A DNA stretch of 64,000 nt from positions 95,391,298-95,455,297 of the forward strand of contig CM041783.1 of assembly GCA_023374045.1 (NCBI GenBank), read 5' to 3'. The position numbers were made by a program, and so were the translations under genes. Shown here in pieces: positions 31,551 to 42,698 of this stretch; positions within the stretch are counted from its first letter, which is position 1; each line of letters opens with the position of its first letter. The notes beneath the pieces are model-generated. The model did not search any database and was not told the origin of the DNA. It saw only the letters and a program-made list of their open reading frames with translations. This DNA is from Limonium bicolor (lineage: Eukaryota; Streptophyta; Magnoliopsida; Caryophyllales; Plumbaginaceae).

Positions 31551-34500
31551 ATGGCTGATCAGGACATGGTTGATGAAGAGTTCGATTTATATTGTCGTCA
31601 GGAGGAGGAAAATGAGCAGCAAATGGTACCGGTCCCATCTACATCTGCCGCTGCTGCTGTTGCCCCATCCACATCTGCCGCTGCTGCTGTTGGCCCTTCC
31701 ATGAGTGCACCTTCTACGAGTGCTACTCAGAGACCCAGAGGTAGAGGTCCGACCCGTGGGTTGAAACTGCAGAAACCGGATCAGATTAGTCTTCTGTGGG
31801 ACCAGTATGGGAGGTATGGTGGGGGCAGCAGGTCAGAGTTCGCTAGTATGCTAGGGACTCTGGCCAGATCACATTGCTGCATCAACCACACATGGAAACA
31901 AGTCCCGAAAAAGTAAAGGAGACCATCTGGAAGAAGGTGCAAGAACGGTACAAGATCCCAGAAGAAGTGAAGAAGACCGTTCTTTCTTTGGTGGCCGGCA
32001 AAGCTAAATCATTCCGCCACTACTTGGTTGAGCATTGGATCAACAGGGTGCCCCCACGTGAGCCTCCGCCGTATGTTGTATACAACGGCATGATCACTGA
32101 AGAGGAGTGGAAGGAGTTCGTTGAGCGGCACGCCACCCCCGAGTTCAGGGTATGTTTGTGTGTACTCTTTTCTTAATTAATGCTCATAATGCTTTATCCC
32201 TGATTTTCTAATTAATTTCCTGTTGTACTTTCTTAACAGCAAGTACAAGAACAAGCACGGCAAAACCGTGAAGCTAATCTCTACCCCCACACCATGGGAC
32301 GAAGGGGATATGTGGGCAGCCTCGAGGGATGGAAAGAAGCTGGTTTGCTGACACGGAGGAACGAGGATGGAAGTGAATGCCCGATCGAGGATGCCTCTGA
32401 GGCGAGGAGGGTGCAGATGTACATATTGGGACGCCAGAAAACGACCAGCGAAGGTCAGAGGATATTTCCTAATGCTGCGATGGAACAATGGCAAACCAAA
32501 TTGTAAGTATTTGAAAGTAGCTGTTAAATAATTTACTTATATACTCAAGTGTTTGTTGATCTTAAATCTCGTCATTAACTTCTTTGAAAATTGGACAGTA
32601 CGAAGCGGCACAGAGAGGAGAAGTGGACTTACACGCTCCTCCTTCTCAAGACGACGCGCTGAATCAAATGCTTGGGAAGAAGGATCACCCGGGGCGTGTT
32701 AGAGGATTTGGGGGAGAAGTACGTCAGAAGAACGTATTCCCGCCATCTGCTAGGAAGGGTCAGATGAGTGCTGCTGAAGTCGAGGCGATGGTAGAGCGTA
32801 AGTTCGCTGCTGAGCGCCAAGCTAATGACGAGAAAATGCTGCTGAGCGCCGGGCTATCGAGGAGAGGCTGCAGGAAGCGTTGAATGCGATTGCACATGCG
32901 ACTACTCAGCAGCAGCAGCAGATCCTCCTCGAATGTCTTCCTCGTCTAGTTGTGCTCCGGCCGCTGACCCGTACCCGTTTGCCAACATCCAGGTTAACTT
33001 TGTTTAACTATTTTTCTTCTAAAATAAAGTTATTTAAATAGTATTAGATTGGACTCACTTATTTCACGTATTATCTCTGTTTATTAAAGGAGCAAAAAAA
33101 ATGTCGTCTCCAAATACCATTAGACGGGCACCCTGTAGATGCGGCCTACGGGACGGTGTTGCCATCAGGTCCACTCACGCTCATCAGTTTCGTACGTCTA
33201 CCCCCATTCTACGCGCGTGTGACCTTGGACCTGATAGTTGATGGATTTGAGCATGCATACCTTCCGATGGCGATTGACAACAAATGCACGCTGATCGAAG
33301 CGAAGGGAGACATATTGCCATGGCCAGCATGTTATATTGTTGTCACCGATGAGGTAAGACTGTTTGACAACCATTTAGTATCTAATAAAATGCATTATTT
33401 AGCATTAAGTGTCTAATCTAATCTATTATAGATCCCTGAGCTTCCTCGCCGCGTAACCCGGCCCAGACTAGAAGAGACCAGCGCGCCGGCGAATCCTGAG
33501 ATCCCTGAGGTTCCTCGCCGCGTATCCCGGCCCAGAGAAGAAGAGATCAGCGCGCCGACGAATCCTGTCAGAAGGGTATTTCTAGATAAATGTTTAATGT
33601 TACTATAATAATCAATTAGTAATTATCTTTACATTTATGCTTTACTGTTTGTGTGTGAAGGGTAAGAATCCAGTGAGTCGGGGTGCGAAAGGTAAGAACC
33701 AGCTCCCGTCCGGGGTCGCACCAGGACTTCTGAGGCGCCTAAAAATAAGCTCGCACTGCCACAAAAACTTGTTAATGTTTTGGGGGCCAAGCAGATGAAT
33801 CTCTACGACAAGATCATTTGAAGTCATCTCAAATTAACAACTTCATGATGACGCTTCCAAAAAGTCGATGTTTCACTACGAAGAAGATATGATGACGGCA
33901 ATCAACTTTGAGGACATCAGAGAGATGATGTGTGGAGATTATCTGAACATTAACATTATTCAAGCTTATCTAAAGTAAGTGTTCTTTCCTCATACTGTAA
34001 AAACATATAGAATAAGTATCTATGAAGTTGCATTGGCTAACTTTTTATAGTACATGTGATATAATAGATGTCTGCTTGAGAGATGTGCTGAGAAGGACAA
34101 CCTCCGTTACTGCGGTGTGCCCGGAGCGTTTATCGTACGACAGTCACTAGGGACCCGGGGAGGTTTTGTAATACATGATTCATGTCTTCAATGTTGTTGA
34201 TCAACAGAAAAATTATTCATTCTAATGCCGTATCACCAAACGTGAGTTCTAATATAAAATTACATACTAATTAGCTAACTTTTACCTTCATTTCTCATTT
34301 CATTTTGTATTTGACATTGTAGCCACCACTGGGCTTTGTTTATATTCTGCGCTGCCACCGCTACTCTGCTCGTTCTAGATCCACTAGGGCAGTGGACAGA
34401 ATTCACACTGAGACTTAATCAAAGAGTAAGTTTTTATTACTATTTAATTGTTTGTAAGTTTTTTGAACCAAAATTAATGTACTTGTTCATTTTGCTAAAC

Positions 34501-34962
34501 GCTTTTGTTAATATATGTAACAGTTGTTACAAAAAAACCCCTCAGGGAGAGGGAGAGTTTGGTGATTTGACCGTCGATTACATCAAGGTTTGGTAATTCA
34601 TGTATTTCATTCGTGCTGCTATTATTTGTACAATTGTTTTACATTTGTGAATTTTGGTGATTTAGTGCCCTACCCAAAAGGATTCTAAGAGTTGCGGGTA
34701 CTACGTGATGCGGTATATGTACGAGTTCTGCGGGTACTTCCCAAGTTTTAGAATGATAGACAAGGTAATACGAACGCTGTCTTGTATTTAATTCTTTCGG
34801 CAGATTTTTTGTGTCTTTATCTTAATCTCATTATGTGTTCCATTCCTTTTCTTGTTGCAGATTAAAGAGCATTATGCCAATCAAGACTTATGCTCCTGCC
34901 GACTTGTTGCATGTCAGAGAGAGCATGGCAGCCATGTTTATGAGAATGGAGTGGTAGACTAG
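31551..34962 (+). pseudogene. CACTA-1 second gene: plant transposase (Ptta/En/Spm) domain plus Ulp1-like C48 protease
   Basis: It starts at ATG 31551, 120 bp after tnp2. Exon 1 (to about 32148) has an alanine/serine-rich N terminus, then the Transposase_24-like LLWDQYGRYGGGSR...HTWKQVP. Further exons follow with GT...AG borders (e.g. 32240-32502, from 32600). About 33095-33353 matches a DUF8039-like domain. A 66-bp coding tandem duplication lies near 33432-33570. The C-terminal part is a Ulp1/SUMO-protease-like domain: HHWALFIFC (34323), LVLDPLGQW, and QKDSKSCGYYVMRYM near 34680, supplying His, Asp, Gln and Cys. One frameshift (about 31915) and others near 32840 and 33700 break it. The stop is TAG at 34960. 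Confidence 0.82.
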
Positions 34963-35454
34963 CTAGCTGCTGCTGTAACATATATTTTTTTAGTTGCTGC
35001 TCTGATTCTGTTAGTTGCTGCTGCAACAGATTATATTGTGTAACAGATTATATTTTTTGTTAGTTGCTCTGATTCTGTTTGTAATGAATTATGCTAGCTG
35101 CTGCTGTAACAGATTCTAGCTGTTGTATTGAATATTTCTGTTGCAATTGTGCGCAGAAATGAATTTGCAATTGTTATCTCTGTTGCAATTGTGTAACAGA
35201 TTGAATATGTTACAGATTTCGATCTGGTGCTTTATTAGATGTTATGATTTGTAAATTGTTGTATCTGTTGCAATGTAACAGATTGAATATGTTACAGATT
35301 TCGATCTGGTGCTTTATAGTGTCTCTGTTGCAATGTGCGCAGAGAATGAATTTTGTGTTGTTGGTATTTGATTCAGGTGGTTCAATTGTGCAGTTTCTGC
35401 CCTCTGTTGCTTATCTGTTACAATTCTGTCTCTGTTGCAATTGTGTAGATTTGT
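34963..35454 (+). repeat. CACTA-1 3' untranslated repeat region
   Basis: Repeated words such as TGTTGCAATTGTGTAACAG and GATTTCGATCTGGTGCTTTA recur with a period near 85 bp. CACTA-2 has the mirror copy at about 52470-52930. Confidence 0.7.
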
Positions 35455-35814
35455 AAAAAAAAATTACACTTTAGATTACGGTTCTAACAATAACCGTAAT
35501 CTAAAGTCCTTTGGGCGCGCGCGCCAAAAACTTTAGATGACGGTTATTGCCAAAACCGTCATCTAAAGTGTAGACTTTACATTACGGTTATTTGTAAAAC
35601 CGTGATCTAAAGTCCTTTGGTTCGCGCGCGCCAAAGGACTTTAGATCACGGTTTTACAAATAACCGTAATGTAAAGTCAATGACACGCGGGCCGGAAAAG
35701 GGCCTTTAGTTACGGTTTTAAACCGTAATTAAAGAAACGCAATCTTTATTTACGCCCGCGTAAATTACGGTCTAGAACCGTAATTACACACGGTTTTGGA
35801 CCGTAATTAATGGG
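35455..35814 (+). repeat. CACTA-1 3' subterminal hairpin cluster
   Basis: Several consecutive hairpins are built from CTTTAGATTACGGTT-like arms: around 35470-35508, 35528-35570, and a larger one at about 35572-35676 centred on GCGCGC. Shorter ones with ACGGTTTTAAACCGT and similar cores follow up to the terminal repeat. Confidence 0.88.
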
Positions 35815-35833
35815 TCGCGTTCCACCAGTGCTA

Positions 35834-37248
35834 GTTGTTTGTGTGAAAAATGACCCCCAAGATTAAAGCATGTAAATTGGACTATTGTTGATGTTGTATG
35901 ATTGTGTGTTGTTGCCTCGTCCTTATAACTGTCGTGCTACTAACTGCACAGTAGAGTAGTCTAACACACAAGGGAATGAATTGGATCATGAATGGAGAAT
36001 TCAAGGAGATTGAGAGGAGGGATGTATATGAGTGTGTTATTAACTGTAAACTCCCTCATTAATTGTTAACGACATCAAAGTGATGTCCCGAAGTAACAAG
36101 GAAGAGATTATAAGAATTTGGCTAACACTAACTATCGGGGGGACGAGAAGATCCGGGTAGACCGGGCACGCTTGTTTATTGGATTGAGAGGATGGTATCT
36201 ATAACAGAACCAACCTCGTTGGAGTGCGTCTACGGACTGCGCTGCCCCGGAGCCAAGCGATTGGCTCCCCGTCTTTGGCACATGATCATTGACAGGGGTG
36301 AGTTATATGTGTATATATTTATGTATATATATGCCACTATTGGCACAAATTCTTGGTTTGTGAGTATAGCACTCACTTGGTACGGGCCTCACGCTCGCGG
36401 GCCACATGCCCTAACATTAAAATTGTAAACAGTCTCTAAATCCAGACTGTTGTGGAGAACATTAAGAAGTTATAAGTAGTCCCATGGTGTGGATTGCGAG
36501 GAAAATTTTTACTTGAACATAAACAATACCAATGAGCGGTTTGTACTAACTGAAAGGTAAACGTATGGAAGGATTCGAGGATTAAAACCTAATTAAAGGT
36601 TAAGAGACGGAAGGTTACTAGCCCTATTGTGGTGAATTGATCCCATAATGTGGATCGTTGGTTGGTTATTTATTGGTTATGTGAATGGCGATTGTTACCT
36701 TTTGTTTGATGATTGATCCCTTAGTGTGGGTCATTGGTTGATTATTTATGATTATGTGATTGACATGTTGAGTGTTTACGGTACTTCCCTATATATGCAT
36801 GTTTGTTAATAAATGAATCGCATGTTCATCCGACCAATTAGTTGAGTGTAGCCCGGTCGCACGTGGGCTACACGATTCCATACCAGCAATTTGTTTTGCT
36901 GAGCCATTTTATGGCCAACCATTCACAGGTACGCGAAGGAGAACGGGCCAGACCGAGAGTAGGCGGGGTACACTTAGGACTTGGGATTCATTTAAATTTT
37001 GTTATAAGCTGTATTTAGACGTGTGTTGTAATAATTAAGACTTAGTGACTCGGTATGTATTTTAAGGAGAATGTAATGTATTTCCAGTCATTCAGACCGT
37101 AACGTGTTGGGAGGAAAGGCCTTGTCAGCCACGTGGGTGGCTGGCAGCGGTAACACCGAATCTGTTTAAAATATTTATGCTGTGGGGTTGTAGATTATGT
37201 TGGAGGTTATTAGACGTTAATTACGGGATTTAGAGTTGGGGTGTTACA
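35834..37248 (+). other. 3' third of LTR A; no gene
   Basis: It continues LTR A after CACTA-1. It contains two near-repeats of TGATCCC...TGTGG(A/G)TC (about 36640-36740), the CAG/GTA site (36926) and the G-box hairpin, and ends GTGTTACA. The frame at 36192-36428 has no known domain. Confidence 0.75.
37126..37143 (+). promoter_or_regulatory. G-box hairpin in LTR A
   Basis: CAGCCAC-GTGG-GTGGCTG is a 7-bp perfect stem that includes CACGTG, about 105 bp before the LTR end. LTRs D, E and G have the same structure with paired changes. Confidence 0.6.
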
Positions 37249-37671
37249 TGAAGTGTTTAGAGGAGCTAGAATAAAAATTGTAGCAAAAGATTAGATATTA
37301 AAAGGATAAAGGAATAAAAAGTTAAGTTAAATTAACTTTAGGGGTAAGATTGTAAATTATGGAAAGATAGGGGGTTTGACCATAAAAGACTGGTCAAACT
37401 TGGGTATATTTTGGTAATTGACCAAAAGTAAAAAAGAAATTAATTAAGTAAGACTTTGGAAGAATTTAGAAACAAGTTGTATAAGAAACAGAGTTAAGAC
37501 GGGATTAAACGAGACCCGTATATAAATTAAGGTATACGAGGGGTATACCCGTAATTTAATAAGTATAGGAGAGATCATTACTTAAGGTATTTTTAATGAA
37601 AATACAAGTTATATTGGAAAAAGAAATAAATACGTATGATACGGAGACGTATACGAAAAGTTTTAGTGTAC

Positions 37672-37890
37672 ATGAATAGTACTCGTATACGTGAATAGTA
37701 TACGTATACATGAATAGTAAATACGTATACATGAATAGTAAATATGTATACATGAATAGTAAATACGTATACATGAATAGTAAAATACGTATACGTGAAT
37801 AGTGAAATACGGTGAATAGTAAAATACGAGGCCATATAAATGAATAGTAGAATACGAGACCATATAAATGAATAATGAAATACAGATGAA
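37672..37890 (+). repeat. Minisatellite in LTR D (about 21-bp unit)
   Basis: Units of the form ATGAATAGTAAATACGTATAC repeat about four times with high identity and decay into ATGAATAGTGAAATAC variants. Because the unit length is a multiple of three and lacks stops, it creates false open frames on the minus strand. Confidence 0.88.
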
Positions 37891-39323
37891 TAGTGAAAAA
37901 TACTAAAATCTAATACAAGGTCCGTATAAGTCTAAAGTTGCTAACAGTGCAACTAAATAACTGCTAACGGCGTTAGTATGTTAATGAATTAGAATTGAGC
38001 TTGGAAACACTCCTAAATGAACGAACCCGTTTAACGGTATACTATTATACCCGGGTTAACCTAGGAAGAGTTTTAAGTTGACAAGAGAACCAAATTAGTT
38101 CTAAGACACAAGATACTAATACTAGTTCTGTTACGTTACAGATATAGATAGTCAGAGGCGTTCGGCGGATTAGGCGAATGTGGTGTTAAGAGCTAGCCAA
38201 TCTCCGGTGTACGGTATGGATTCTTGTAGCTTGTTTGCTAATGAGGTCTACCTCGGTTTGTGTGCTATGTGTTATTGTGATATGATCAAATAGGACTAAG
38301 CATGAAACCAATTTACTGTATTATTATTGTGTGTCCATTGCACACTAACACGACTTGATTCAGAGCTTGTTCATTAACTATGTTTAGTAAACATTGTATA
38401 AGGTTATAAATACTCCCTGTTATTAGTTGGTTAATACCGATAGAGGTTTAACTAACAAATTGTCAATGAGACTTCACTAACTAGAACTTGGGAGAAGAGG
38501 AATCCGGGACTGACTTCGGTCATGCATGTTCAGGTTAGGAGGTCGGCATCTGTATCAGATCTGTCTTCCGCCTAGGGTCGACAAACTAACCCGACCATCT
38601 CGAGTGAACAATTCGAGATGGGAGGCAAATTCAAGATGCGTAGGAGGGTCAAGCCTACACCCCTCATAACCTAAGAATAATGTTTATTAACCCAATGGAG
38701 CTAATAACTCATTGGCTAGGGTTACCATGACCCGACAAAAATAAACAATTCAGTTAGAGAACAACCAGTTCTAATAAGAGAACGGTTGACACTTATAAGG
38801 TATGGTCAAACACGCGAACTAAACAATTCTCAGGCCTCAGGAGTTAGCGATCTAACTTACATCATTAATGGGCGTCCATTACGACGTTCGATTTATTTGA
38901 GCTGTGAATATTTCACATAAATGTGTTGTTTGTTATCGTACTTCTTATTATTATTTGTATGAATAAACAATTGCATGTATATGACAAAGTAGTCGTGTGA
39001 ACCCTGCTAGCTTGTGGGCTGCACGTTTTCTGTACCAGCCATGTGCTGAGCCCCTTGGGCCTGTGATTTAAACTTTGCAGGTAGGTACCAGACGAAGACT
39101 CAACCTGAGAGTATGAGCGGGTGGGTAGAGTACTTTGGGTTGCTTTTACATTTGTTACACGAGGTGTGCATGTACACTCTTTTAGTAAATTGATGAGATG
39201 TTAGTATGATGTATTAGGATATGAGATACTCGGTATAAGTTGTGGTTTATGAATTGTAATGTTTTAGATGCTCGGGAAATTATCCGGTTAGTCAGACCGA
39301 GACTTGTAAGAGAATAGGCCTAT

Positions 39324-39343
39324 TTAGTCACGTGGGTGACTAA
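39324..39343 (+). promoter_or_regulatory. G-box hairpin in LTR D
   Basis: TTAGTCAC-GTGG-GTGACTAA forms an 8-bp stem. Relative to LTRs A and E a C-G pair is replaced by T-A, keeping the structure. Confidence 0.6.
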
Positions 39344-39443
39344 CGCGCGGGTAACACCAATTTAGTAGAACTTTTCCGCTGCGTGTTAATGAATGAGATG
39401 GACTTAGGGCGACGATCACTGTATTTGGAGATGGGGTGTTACA

Positions 39444-41455
39444 CACTTAAGAACACCTTATTTCACTTTCTTTCACCATCTTAACACTTAACAATTCCTA
39501 GTACCTTCTAGGTCATAAAATCTCATTAAAACACATACACTCCTTTGTTTATCAACTAAATTTTGTCATAGCTTCTCTTGTATTACCTTACACCAACCCA
39601 CATAGTTTTCCACTTTTATACAATCCAAGAACACAAAATCTCTTAATACACATTCCTTACACACAAACATATTGTTTTTCATCCTTTAGCCACCAAAGAT
39701 ATTCATCTTCACAAGAGATGTTCTTTACTCACAACTAAACCTTTAAACAACACTACATCACAATATAGTGCATAAACTTAAATTGCTTGGCACTTAGGCC
39801 CTTAAATTGCATTAAACTTAAACACTGAATTTCCCACATAATAATTGCCTTCAACCTACAAATACACACAACAACACATATGCCTTTAATAACACCTTGT
39901 GGGTATTCACTAACTCATTTCCCATTGGCTCTTTAAGTTGTTTTACAAGGCAACATAAAGCTCAATTCCTTAAGCACAAAACTACATTAAGAGAGATCAT
40001 TACCTCTTTGTTTCGAAGTTTTCTCACTTGTTTTCTATTGTTCTTCTTGATTGTAAATCGGCAAGGTGCTTTTATCACTTGTCAATATCTAACCAATACA
40101 CATATAAGAGTAATGAGCATTAAGTTTAATACTCAAACTCATAATTAAACCCTAGGTTTACATAAGTGTCTTAAAACACTAAAATTTGATGATTACCTTT
40201 GGAATTTGAAAGAGAGCTTGGTTAAGTAGAAAGATAGGACTCCTCCTAGTACCTTGAAGATTGAATTAAGCTAAGAAGAGAGAAAGATAAGGCACCATTG
40301 TGAGGTGAGCTTTCGGCCATATATGAAAATGAAGGAAACATGGATTTTCTTTGATTTTCCTCACCTTGAAGCAAAGGAGAATGACAAGGCATGAAAATAT
40401 GAGCTCAAGCTCCTTCAATGGAGATTTTTCATGGCACCAAAATGGAGTTCTTGAAGATTTGAAAAGATAGAAGTGTAGAGCTTGGTATAACTAAGACAAA
40501 GGTAGTCTTGAAATTGATTTTGGAGCATGGAATCATAAGTTACAAGTGAAAGAAGATGAAGAATGAGTGTGGACTGTAGCAAAACGAATTTGCTTTGGAG
40601 GATGAAGATAGATGATGGTGGGAACCAAGGAGAAAGAAGAGAATGAGGAGAGAGGTAGTCATTTGGAGATATTTATGTTATAAAGGTAATATCTACTTTT
40701 CACTTACTTTTCTTTCTTTCTTTAATTTAATAGCACATGGTGGTGAGTCACCACATAGGAAACCGTCCCCCCTCCTTTAATTAATAGACATAAGGCCTTG
40801 TTTGACCATTAAAACAACTTATGTTGACTTATAACTTAAACTAGCACTATTTGAGCACTATTCACAAATTAAGGCACATATTTGTGAAATTTTTGATTTC
40901 CCATTGATTTAGACTTCCTAATGTGATACTAAGTAGTACACATGTTGATTAAAGAGTAATAATGGTCATTTAGCCACTCAAAACTCATTTCCAAGACAAT
41001 TTTTCAAAAATGTGCTTTAAGACTCCATAAAGCACATTTTGTGTATTAACTTGTTTTCAAGCTTGGTTTTCTTTAGTAATTGGTTTATTATGTCCATTAA
41101 CATGTAAATAAGGTCTTGGTAAGCTTATTAAGTCTTAACCAAGATTATCCCAAGCTTAGAGCACATTTTCGCCCATATTGTCTTTAAGGTATTTAATTGT
41201 GTTTACTATGGTTTGAATTGTACACTAGCATTTCTAAGGAATCTCTTAGCCTTATTTCACCATAGTTCAACATTTAGATAACATATCAAGTTTTTTTGTA
41301 ATTCATACCAAGTTTAGAGCACAGATTTGCTTAAACTGACTTTATGGTGTTTTCTTCGGTTTGAACTGTCTACCAATGTATCTTAAGGACTTAATTAGCC
41401 CATAGAAAATCATAATCACATATTTAATTAACACTTAAAGGTTTGGGGTATTTCA
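39444..41455 (-). repeat. 3' LTR of element E, first 2 kb, cut by LTR D
   Basis: On the minus strand it starts TGAAATACCCCAAACC after a polypurine tract and follows the first half of the element 1 LTR closely, including GTGCTCTAAGCTTGG, AAAGCACATTTTTGAAAAATTG and the pyrimidine-rich leader. It carries an extra imperfect duplication of about 165 bp near its start. It stops abruptly at 39444, where LTR D ends, so D inserted here. The frame at 39897-40148 shows no domain. Confidence 0.85.
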
Positions 41456-41474
41456 ATCTACCCCCCCTAAAAGA
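41456..41474 (-). promoter_or_regulatory. Polypurine tract of element E
   Basis: On the minus strand CTTTTAGGGGGGGTAGAT abuts the LTR start. Confidence 0.8.
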
Positions 41475-42664
41475 ACTTCATCCTCGAAGTTCACAGCTTC
41501 CCTCGTATCCTTACATTGTAATCCAGGGATTACTTGCGAGATAAAACTTCCATACTCAACGCACTTTACACCACAACCTCGGACTTAACGTCCTGGAAAC
41601 ACATCCACATCCATACATAACATAACATGCTTACATAATAACCTCGGACTTAACGGTCCGGGTACCTTAACAACATTTGCACTTGCATAACAACCCTTAG
41701 ACTCTCAGGTCTGGGTAACATAACAACATTTAGACACATAGGTCTGGGTAACATAACAACTTTCAGAACTCAACCGCATTAAAACTCAAGGTCAAAATAA
41801 TATTTATCACACATACCACACAACATGTCATAGCATGTATAGCAATCAAAATACCTTTTATATACACTGTTATCTCGTAGATTCCTTTGGGAGATCAAAT
41901 CAATCACTTAAGTATAAGAAACTTCTTTATTTAAAGTATCTATCGAAGGTTTTGAAAATACCAATTGAAAATCCTTTTGAAAACGCATACAACTCCAAGT
42001 CCAACTTATGCTCTTTGCTTCTTTTCCTAGCGTGGTTATTTGTGACCACTTAAAGGGAGCTTCAAGAATCATCCAACCCTGATGTGATCAGCATCAGTGT
42101 TGAACTATCCTTCCACCCCAATTTGTGTTCGGCTTCCCTTGATCACATGCAAATCAAGTTCCACCACCCACTTCATTTTCAAGCATCAAATAATACACCC
42201 ATTTCCAATTTTCTATCTTTGTTTTGTCAATCTAGTCATAATCATTACATCTCCAAAGGATAGAACTCCGTCTATCAGTTATCTCCATTCACTTTTAATC
42301 AATTTCCTAGGGAATTTAATTCTTACTAGGTTCTATATCGGTTTCATACCCCTTCATAACTCACAACACTGTATATATACATATATTTTATCAAAATACC
42401 ACACACGGTTTTACATTTATACACTGTCGGGGTTTTAGTTCCCCGAGAGTTTCTTTACTCCCTTACACTTGTACTCTCACACACAACTGTTAACAAAATA
42501 AACACACTTATCACAATGGTATTCGCATACCACAATTAAACCATGAATGAATGCGTATGTTTATATAACACACGCACCAATCATCATAACAAATTATTTT
42601 GTGCTATGCACAACATAGTTCACGTACACTTGTACGGTAAAACACACTAAGCGGTTTTGCGCTC

Positions 42665-42698
42665 TACCCCCCTTAAAAGGGATTACGCCCACGTAATC
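42665..42698 (-). promoter_or_regulatory. Hairpin plus second PPT-like tract of element E
   Basis: On the minus strand GATTACG-TGGG-CGTAATC is followed by CCTTTTAAGGGGGGTAGAG, the same arrangement as in elements 1, A and F. Confidence 0.6.

Larger units (their letters stand above)
26249..35830 (+). mobile_element. CACTA-1: complete En/Spm-type transposon (9582 bp)
   Basis: It begins CACTAGTGGAACACGA and ends with the inverted CACTGGTGGAACGCGA, flanked by a 3-bp duplication CTA (26246-26248, 35831-35833), as expected for CACTA elements. It carries a tnp2-type transposase gene and a second gene with a plant transposase domain and a Ulp1-like protease domain. Its ends hold large subterminal hairpins. 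It is nearly identical to CACTA-2 (52075-61764), which lies in opposite orientation. Its transposase 5' half is heavily frameshifted, so it is probably non-autonomous. Confidence 0.96.
17857..37248 (+). repeat. 3' LTR of element A (about 5.2 kb net, split by two insertions)
   Basis: It starts TGAAATACCCCTAAAC after the PPT and ends GGGGTGTTACA at 37248. Subtracting the copia (4590 bp) and CACTA (9582 bp) insertions and their duplications leaves about 5.2 kb. Blocks shared with the element 1 LTR appear in order: a pyrimidine-rich leader (about 18600-18780), the GGTGTACGGTATGG...GTGTGCTA block at 26190-26248, the CAG/GTA site at 36926, a G-box hairpin at 37126-37143 and the terminal GTGTTACA. 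The short frame at 18726-18923 runs into the copia LTR and is not a gene. Confidence 0.82.
37249..39443 (+). repeat. LTR D remnant: 3' part of another Tekay-type LTR
   Basis: It ends GGGGTGTTACA at 39443 and holds the conserved Tekay LTR blocks in order: GGTGTACGGTATGG (about 38199), TTTGCAG/GTAGG (39078), and a G-box hairpin (39324-39343). Its 5' part is missing: element A abuts it at 37248/37249, so A probably inserted in it and the rest lies left of the window. No coding sequence. Confidence 0.72.

Noticed and set aside
17857..37248. LTR A as a solo LTR
   Set aside because: A polypurine tract and gypsy internal sequence directly precede it, so it is a 3' LTR whose 5' partner lies left of the window.
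37556..37863. Three overlapping minus-strand open frames rich in Tyr, Ile, His and Val
   Set aside because: They come from a 21-bp minisatellite whose unit is a multiple of three and lacks stops.
37672..37890. CRISPR-like array
   Set aside because: Units are contiguous without unique spacers, in a plant LTR; it is a minisatellite.
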